DNA of 64,000 bases from assembly GCA_918807975.1 (NCBI GenBank), contig OU964921.1:37722498-37786497 (forward strand), written 5' to 3'. The notes beneath the pieces are model-generated. The model did not search any database. It was not told the DNA's origin and saw only the letters and a list, made by a program, of their open reading frames with translations. Origin of the DNA: Aplidium turbinatum. Taxonomy: Eukaryota; Chordata; Ascidiacea; Aplousobranchia; Polyclinidae. Within the stretch, counting starts at the first letter, position 1. Each line of letters opens with the position of its first letter. Shown here one piece after another: positions 57,201 through 64,000 of this stretch. Made by a program: the position numbers and the translations under genes.

Positions 57201-59000
57201 CCAGACTAAGATTGACCCAACTCCGGCATAACGCTAAAGCTTATATGAAATCCACATCTGAGAAGAGAAATCACGGTCAAACTAAATCAAGGACTTCAAG
57301 AAGCTGGAAATCCTTGGAAAAACTCACCATTACAAAATGTAATTTAAAAAAACACCCACCGACTAAAATTACGTCTTCCGTTTTACAACCAAACAATCAA
57401 GAGCTATGATCTAATTCTACATCATGAATGGAAAGAATATTGGACAAAAAATCGACCATGGGTGCAGACATTATCGACGATTTTAACGTTATCCCTCCCA
57501 GGTTTCTCGACATGCAACAGAAAGGAATAGGCAGAGATGGGCAAGATCACCAGTATTGGTGATCTTGAAGATCAAGATCACCAAGAATAGGTGATCTTGA
57601 AGATCAAGATCACCAAACTATGTGACCTTGAAGATCAAGATCACTTTCAAGATCACTTTTTGTGTAGGCTACTTGAAAAAAATGAAGTTTTTGATCAATG
57701 ATGTTGCAAAAAATAATTACTATAAGCAACCTGGGTAAAGGTATATAATTGGTATTGCTAACTTTTACTTTTAACTACTCGATCGCTGGCCTAAAAATTG
57801 TACTAAGTTAGTGACTGTTGCTATTAGGCCTATCAATTGTTGACGTAGTTTGCGTAGAATCGCAACGTCACACTCAAGGCCGAGGTTAATTACAGCAGTA
57901 CTAAAAAAGTCGCAAAATTTGCAATTAGTTTTATACTTTTTATTTATAATAAATAAATAAAAATAATCTTTGAACTGCATCATTTTTTACCAAACTTTTG
58001 TCTGAATCATGTGGGAGTTTTTATACGTGTTACTAAGTACTCTTAACTTTCTTCACAGTGTAGATTCAAACGATCAAACTCTTAACTTTCACTGTAGTAT
58101 GTTAAAGTTTATTGCACCATTTATCCACCTGGCAACGTTGATACTGTTGTCTGCTATCAAAAAAGTTCAGAGGTTTGCGGTCAGACAAACCGCTTCATAC
58201 TCAGACCCTAAACAAGTCTTGGTCTGGTTGATTTGCTGCAATAAACCACTTTACATGACTAAAATCGGCTGGATTCTAAATTTTTTAACACCGCCATTCT
58301 AGACTTTTGAAACATCTAAAACTGGATCAAAGAAAGCAAACATTTCTTTAAAATTCACACATGGAAATTGTGAACAAAGTTAAATCATATTTATTATACG
58401 TCAACATAAAGTAGTACACGGAAGATGACTTCTTTATTATGACCAACACAAAAAACTTTTTCAAATTTGAAATGGCAACACTGACCAGATCAGATGGAGA
58501 CTTTAAACCGTCTTTTGTTGGACACATAAAACAGTGGCTTAATGGTAGTAGTTGCCACTAATTACTTTGTACAGTACGAGTTCTAAAAAAATGCCTCTAT
58601 CTAGTAAGTAAACTTCAATTTTAAAGTGATCTTGATCTTATTGTTCTTCAAGATCAAGATCACACAAAAAAAAGTGATCTTAGATCAAGATCACCAAAAA
58701 AAAGTGATCTTCAAGATCAAGATCACGCCCATCTCTGGGAATAGGTCAGTTATAATAGAACTTTATCCCGTCATGCCCGAACTGCTACCACTCTTATCGA
58801 TGGGGCTATCAAAACACACCAATCTGTCAAAATTGCAAAGAAAGCAGGCAAACTGTTGATCATTTGCTTTTAGACTGTCCATGGATTGCACTCCTCGGTG
58901 GTTTCAACATAATTTACCAATGCGGAAACATATTTAAAAACTGGATAAAAGACAACGAGCTTCAAGTGTGAAAACACAGAACGTAACTACCAGTTAGATT
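57200..59000 (+). pseudogene. LINE C-terminal remnant, split by a MITE
   Basis: After the MITE, about 58750-58880 reads RTLSRHARTATTLIDGA and, in another frame, CQNCKESRQTVDHLLLDCPW. This CxxC...H...C knuckle is the common C-terminal end of LINE proteins. The piece before the MITE (57200-57540) is less certain. Frames are shifted, so it is dead. Confidence 0.45.
57542..58737. mobile_element. Non-autonomous hAT element with GATCAAGATCAC arrays, 1196 bp
   Basis: The ends CAGAGATGGGC and GCCCATCTCTG (or one base shorter) have a perfect 8-bp duplication GGAATAGG (57534-57541, 58738-58745). Both subterminal regions are arrays of AAGATCAAGATCACC units in inverted order. The middle has no recognisable protein; an open frame at 58009-58302 matches nothing known to me. 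Confidence 0.93.
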
Positions 59001-59114
59001 TAAAATTTAGAACAATCCTGGTTCCTTCTTGAATACAAGGTTTATCTTTCCTGGCTTAGTATGCTGAGGTCGATATTTGTAAGACTTAGGTTCTAGTTTT
59101 AGGAACTACTAACT

Positions 59115-59153
59115 AGTTCTCTAGTAGTAAACTAAGTTTACTACTAGAGAACT
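59115..59153. repeat. Perfect 19-bp-arm palindrome
   Basis: GTTCTCTAGTAGTAAACT and its exact complement are separated by a single A. It lies in otherwise unremarkable sequence (CTTAGGTTCTA repeated on both sides). Confidence 0.85.
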
Positions 59154-59599
59154 TCAAAGACTTAGGTTCTATTGTTCTATGTTCTAACTGGCCGACCGCG
59201 GTCCGAATCCGGACCTTCTGGGTGTTGAAGGTGGACCTCGGGCTTCTGGAAGAATAACTTTATTGCCACATTTTAGGGCCTCTTTAAACAGATTCCCATT
59301 AGGAAAAAGCATTTTTTTGTGATTATCCAAGGAGCTGGGGGCTTTGCCCCCAGACTCCCCAACGCTTTACCGTCTTCCCTGATGTGCGATCACACAGCTA
59401 CAGTACAAAGAAATACAATACATTTTTTCCTATTTTATTTGTTTGTGTCAGACAAAAATCCAAGTCGTGTTACATACTACCTGAAAAGTGTTTCGGTGCT
59501 CGTACTAGTTGTTTAATTTTTGTCGTTGCATATGAAATATTCACCGGACCGCGAAAATACTCAACTTGTCAAAATGGACCTTTGCTAACATTAGTTGAG

Positions 59600-59785
59600 C
59601 AGCCCTGTTGTAGAGGCTTTGAACCACTAACGCAGACCCGGTCATCGAGCTTGACAGAGTGCAGTTTCCCATTGTTGAAGTATTGTTGTCTGTAAATTAT
59701 TCCATTCATTAGGTGCGGCACGATGGAGACCTTGAAATGCTTTGCTCAATCGCACACCCCTGAGTGTCGAATCAGTGCCGCTTGA
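59600..59785 (-). mobile_element. tRNA-derived SINE, truncated
   Basis: The reverse complement contains GATTCGACACTCAGGGGTGTG then GAGCAAAGCATTTCAAGGTC and AATGGAATAATTTACAG. This parallels the SINE at 9893 (GTTCGACTCTCGGGGTGTG, GAACAAAGCATTTCAGAAC). Confidence 0.7.
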
Positions 59786-60131
59786 TCATGTAGTTTCTTT
59801 GTTTGAAAAGTGAAGCGCCTAACGAACTGAGCTGTTGCAAAAAGGTATCGCAGGCCATCAGACTATTGATGCCATCAGATTTCGGATTGCGCGAACCAGA
59901 CTATCCTGCAACTTGTATTTTATGGAAATAAAGATACCTTGGGATTTTTCTACAAAAAGTTTATTAGCTTGAAATTGGTGTATGTATTAGTATCACAAAC
60001 GGTTTGTCTTGCTAACAGCTTCTCGTCTTTGCTCCTTATTTGCAACCCATTCCACCTTTTCGTGGTGTAGCCAATTCCCTCAAGGATGCAACAGATAAAG
60101 TAAGAACAATTTTATTGAAGTTTAAAGTCAA

Positions 60132-60539
60132 TTTAAACGGTAGGCACTTTTACATCACCCACTCGTGGAAGAGCGCCTGCTTTTCAATGTGAAATTGCTT
60201 TGTGTTTTGTTTAGTCACAATTTTCCTTACAAACTCCATTGATTGCAGTCATTCAGATCCTTCTTGCACTCAGTTCAGTTGCAGAAGAAAAAATAGTATT
60301 AGCAGAGGGTGGGAATCGAACCCACGAAATCGAAATTACTACTCCTCTGCCCTAACCATTAGGCAACGGTGGTTGTGGCAAAGCATTCAGTTAAATTTCT
60401 TTGCATCAAAATTTTTCGATCAGAATATCACGTGTCGAGTTACATGACTGAAATCAGCTGAATCGCGAGTGAACATGTCACGCATGATTGCGTACCTCTT
60501 CGACGAGTGGGTAATGTTAAAGTGACTACCAATTTAAAC
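60132..60539. mobile_element. TIR element enclosing a tRNA-like sequence
   Basis: Outer inverted ends of about 45 bp: TTTAAACGGTAGGCACTTTT, then ACCCACTCGTGGAAGAG, and its diverged complement at 60493-60539. In the middle, on the - strand at 60380-60298, is a tRNA-like stretch: A box TTGCCTAATGGTTAGGG, B box GGTTCGATTCCC, and a T stem GTGGG/CCCAC. No acceptable anticodon arm, so it is a tRNA relic or SINE head. Confidence 0.65.
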
Positions 60540-60713
60540 ACTACTTTTTTAGACCTCTGCTATGTTGCCGTGTATTGTTTTCGCTGTGATGGTCGGAAAA
60601 AAAACCCACTGAACTGAACTAAAAAACAATACATACGAGATGCATATACGCGTATTGAGACAGTTTTTTTTTTATATATTTTGGTAAAAAGTTTTGTTCA
60701 TAGGACGTCGTTG

Positions 60714-61451
60714 CAATGCCGGTCTTAGGGTATTTCGGGGCCTGTGCGGAATATGCTTTGCGGGCCCCAATGACAATGATCTAATTCAGTAGCATAGCTA
60801 GGTATTTTGAAATGGGAGGGGGTAGTTTGACGGTCGGCAGACGAAGCCTGACGGTGTGATCGCCGAAGGCGACACTCAGCGGCAGGGGGTCTGGGGGACC
60901 TCTCCCAGAAAATTTTGAAAAATTACTTTGAACTTGGGGCATCCTGAGAACATGTTCACAATTTGAATATTACTGTAAAATGGTGCTGTTCGGTGGCATA
61001 GCAAAAGGATAAGATCATGCATTCTTTGGCATTTTTCGAAAATAAAGCTATGTTGAGTCTGGAATCTGGATGCAACTTATTTCGTCCCCTGAAAAATTCG
61101 TACCCCGATTTCGTACCCTGAAATCGGAGTAACAAAATCAAATTTCGACCTATTTCGTTCCCTGAAAAGATCGAGAGAAATTTGAAATGTTTGCCGCAAC
61201 TCCGATCAGCAACTTCGGCTATGTTGTTTTTTTTCTCGATCTTTTCAGGGTACGAAATATTTAGGGGACGAAATAGGTTGCACCGGCTGAGTCTCTATGT
61301 TTTCTTGTTGCTAATTTTTTTGTTGAATTCATGTGTTAAATTTTTCCATTGGAAATGACAAAATTACTGAATTTTCTGAGCAAATTGCGGGTCCCCTAAT
61401 TTGCGGGCCCTGTGCGATCGCACGGTTTGCACACCCCAAAGACCGGCACTG
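60714..61451. mobile_element. hAT-type element with TIR CAGTGCCGGTCTT, carrying two nested pieces
   Basis: The ends are CAATGCCGGTCTTAGGG and CCCCAAAGACCGGCACTG, flanked by GTCGTTG on both sides (7 bp). Inside, from 60788, is a truncated copy of the family at 22485-23259 (CAGTAGCATAG, CGCCGAAGGCG hairpin). Inside that is a third element, 61061-61287. Confidence 0.78.
61061..61287. mobile_element. Small inverted-repeat element, 227 bp
   Basis: The ends contain TGCAACTTATTTCGTCCCCT and the complement of TGCAACCTATTTCGTCCCC. TGAGTCT is duplicated at both sides (61054-61060, 61288-61294). The related copy at 22.75 kb shows the uninterrupted sequence (AAGTCTCTATG). Confidence 0.82.
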
Positions 61452-61847
61452 GTCGTTGTATTCATTTCGAAGAAGACTGAACGAAATTCTATATTACAAA
61501 AGTATCAATGAAAAGGTTTGGCAATGCAGGAATATCTTTAATCTGTACAGGCTGAAATTTTATAAAAAAAAAACAAAAAAACAGCAACTCATGTACCGAT
61601 AGCCTACTCCTACTGTATTAATGCATATACAGTAGCCTATTGTTTTTCTTTATTAAGATACTGTTCATTTGTTCTGGGATGACTTACAGTAGGACAGATG
61701 CCTGTAGGCTACTTGTACCAATATCTACAAGCTGTCAAATGATTGAAAAAAAAAATAGCGATTTAGTTTTGCAATCTTGGTATTATCATGTTCTTGCTTT
61801 ACAAATTTCTATGCTATAAAGTTTTCTTTTATTCATGATATTGTCAG

Positions 61848-63837
61848 CAAATGTTCTAACACACGTCAGTAAAAGCAGGACCAGTAAAAAAGCTATTCCT
61901 TCTACCATCTCTATAAAAGACAAAGACCACTCACTTTTCTGGACATACGACAACAAAATAGCGACAAAAGTCTTGTTTTTTCAGCTTTACTCTTTGTTGC
62001 TGCCGATCATCGAAAAGCACAGAGAGACTGTTGACTCGTACGAATACCGCGATTTCATTGACGCTTACTTGTTGGAGATAGAAAAACAGAAGGACAACCC
62101 TGATAGCCAATTTACAGGTGTGATGATACAACCAGAACTTTGTGAAACAAAATTGTTCTTATGCCTAATTGTCTTTATTAATTTATCGAGGAAGTACTTA
62201 AATTTCTTAACAGCACTCTTTAAAACCTAATTTTTGCTTTTTTTGTATGCTTGTGGAAGAATCTTGGCATAGGTTCACCAAGATTTGCAAAGTGATTGTT
62301 GCTGGTGTTGACTATTGTTATCAGAAAAGTAATTCTTCAACTAGAATATATGAAACAGAAAGCTAGGTGAAATTGAAAGTCTGTGGCTCTGCCACGTATT
62401 TTTCAACTAGCCTACTCGATAACTTTAAAATCTTGCAAGAGTTCAAAAAATATTTTTTTTCCAAAAAACTTTTCCTTTTGTTTTTTCAAATTACGTAACA
62501 TGTAAGAGGTTCGTTTTGATTGAATATAATCCGTAGCGAACATTTCCAGTGGTAAACTTTGGCTGTAGTCACTGTATGTAAAGTGCAAAGCCTAACCGAC
62601 AATTTATATCGTAGATGAGGACTTGAAAGGGACCGTTCGCGATCTTTTTGTTGCTGGAACCGACACAACAGCGACCGCCATCAAATGGACCGTTTTGTTT
62701 CTCATCAATCGACCAAGCGTTCAGAAAAAGGTACAAACAGAGTCGTTGAGGATAGTTTAGGTCCGGTACCAATGGGCTCCTTGGGCCCAAAATCAAGGAA
62801 TTTTTAAGAAAAATATCCAAAGAATAATCTGTAGCTTCTTCAAGTTTCCAGACAGCTTGAAACGTTTCCAGACCCCCAATATTTTCCGGGGCTCAGACCC
62901 ACAAGTACCCCTGGATCCCCCCGTTTACGCTATTGGGTACGAATCAGCAATTTTCAACGGCTCAACATAATTGGACAGATGTAATAAAATATTTTTAGTC
63001 ATCACTTTTTAGTGATGACTAAAAATATGCTTGGAACAGCAATTATATCATAATTTTTGGAAAATAACATATTTGCTAAAACTTGTATGCTTAGCGTTGT
63101 GTGTTAGCTCACTGTGATATTCAGCAAGCATGATACAAAAATTTACTAGCGGGTAAACAAGATAGCCATCTTACAAGCTCAGTTTTTTTTTATAGCTGAA
63201 CACCCATATCTAATATTGTTCAAACACTGTTCCGGTCGCAGCTCAATTCTTTAGAGCTTACACTGATTTAGCGTTTGAAAACGTTAAATCAATGTAAAAA
63301 TGACTGGTTTGCAGGCTGGGTTACTATCGCTTTCCTTCTAGAATGAAAGTTGTTCTGAAAATGGAGATATTCTTGCAGTTTGTTGATCTCGTATTTCTTT
63401 TTTGTAGATTCAAAAGGAAATTGATCGAGTGATAGGCCCCGATGCAAGACCAAAAATGTCTCATCTTGATGAGATGCACTTCACCAAAGTAAATAGGCTA
63501 CTGCCAGTTTAAGTACATAGTTGAGCATTTATTTTTGCTATTACATTTTAGTAAACTTGGATAACTTTCACTAGATTGCTTTCAAAAAGTCTTTAACTGG
63601 GAGTGGGTTTTTGCAAAGCGTCTTTAGTGGAATTACCAATAAGATTTAGTTGGAAAATATTTCAAGTTATTTAAAATTTATTTCAAATTATTTCTATAAC
63701 TCATTTCAAGTAACTTTTCTTACTATTTCGTTCAGTCATTCATCCATGAAATGCTACGGTATCGAACCCCTGGTCCTCTCGGATTAGTTCACAGAACAGT
63801 CGAAGATACGGTGCTGAAGGGATACAATGTTCCAAAG
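61848..63837 (+). CDS. Cytochrome P450 (CYP2-like), gene 2, middle exons
   Basis: Tandem paralogue of the gene at 555-6938. Exons: about 61848-62117 (IEKHRETVDSYEYRDFIDAY, LLEIEKQKDNPDSQFT; start uncertain, chosen at a TTGTCAG acceptor), 62615-62730 (DEDLKGTVRDLFVAGTDTTA, the I-helix oxygen-binding motif AGTDTT), 63408-63488 (IQKEIDRVIGPDARPK) and 63736-63837 (ExxR as EMLR). All join in phase. The last two exons match gene 1 except for one silent base. The haem exon lies beyond the window. The 5' exons (signal anchor, PPGP hinge, helix C) were not found upstream in the window, so they are either far away or too diverged for me to spot. Confidence 0.9.
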
Positions 63838-64000
63838 GTGAAAAAAGTATCGAAAAGAAATAAACAATGAAATCGCAACTTTGAAAAACTATTTACCTTG
63901 CACTTCACAGACATAAAAAACAAGTAGGCCTAGCATCACTTTGGTTTACTTTTTTATACCTCACCAAACTTACTTCAATGTTTTTTTGTACCATGGAGTA
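62890..64000. repeat. Right copy of the P450 tandem duplication
   Basis: Direct copy of 1-1162. It begins in the repeat GGGGCTCAGACCCACAAGTA. The main difference is a fold-back at about 62992-63027 (ATTTTTAGTCATCAC and its complement), where copy 1 has about 40 unrelated bases. Confidence 0.93.

Noticed and set aside
58009-58302. 97-residue frame with hydrophobic start inside the GATCAAGATCAC element
   Set aside because: No homology recognised and no supporting features; could be chance in AT-rich DNA.
60298-60380. A tRNA gene on the - strand
   Set aside because: A and B boxes and the T arm are present, but no proper anticodon arm forms, and the best acceptor pairing omits the D arm. Called a tRNA-like relic.

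Overview
The window is animal nuclear DNA, AT-rich, with GT-AG introns and very many transposable elements. Two kinds of host gene are visible: a tandem pair of cytochrome P450 genes (CYP2-like) on the + strand, and a large glycosyltransferase-like gene containing a STELLO/DUF288 domain on the - strand. An invertebrate is likely. A tunicate or other marine invertebrate fits the R2/NeSL-type LINEs, Pao-type elements, tRNA-SINEs and the DUF288 gene, but the sequence does not settle the species.

Layout. (1) 1-6.94 kb: the last five exons of P450 gene 1, from the exon after the I-helix through the haem loop to the stop. Its 5.1-kb intron holds a decayed Academ-like DNA transposon (1791-6371) with inverted ends of about 190 bp. 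(2) 6.94-9.89 kb: no recognisable gene. (3) 9.89-14.05 kb: a tRNA-SINE split by a hAT transposon, which is split by a second hAT, which holds a third element; the two hATs have exact 8-bp target duplications. (4) 14.07-15.04 kb: a mariner-like MITE. (5) 15.26-18.77 kb: the glycosyltransferase gene, in three reading-frame blocks separated at two A8 runs. (6) 18.8-28.5 kb: SINEs, several small hAT-type elements, nested hATs, a second Academ fragment and a second mariner-like MITE. (7) 28.55-48.2 kb: an array of R2/NeSL-type LINE copies. It has one 3' end, one nearly complete copy with zinc fingers, RT and restriction-like endonuclease, one inverted 3' end, and one 5' half split by a 7.8-kb hAT that carries a ZMYM1-like transposase. 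That transposase is itself split by another element. (8) 48.2-56.84 kb: hAT remnants, one of which contains a young Pao-type LTR element (50180-56181, TSD GTTGA). (9) 57-61.5 kb: small TIR elements and LINE/SINE debris. (10) 61.85-64 kb: exons of P450 gene 2. From 62890 the non-coding sequence repeats the start of the window almost exactly, so genes 1 and 2 are recent tandem copies (or uncollapsed alleles).

As a system, the window shows a young P450 duplication beside a Golgi-type glycosyltransferase gene, in DNA where hAT transposons have repeatedly landed in other elements. Fourteen clean insertion junctions with target-site duplications let much of the order of events be read directly. No CRISPR, operon or prokaryotic feature is present.
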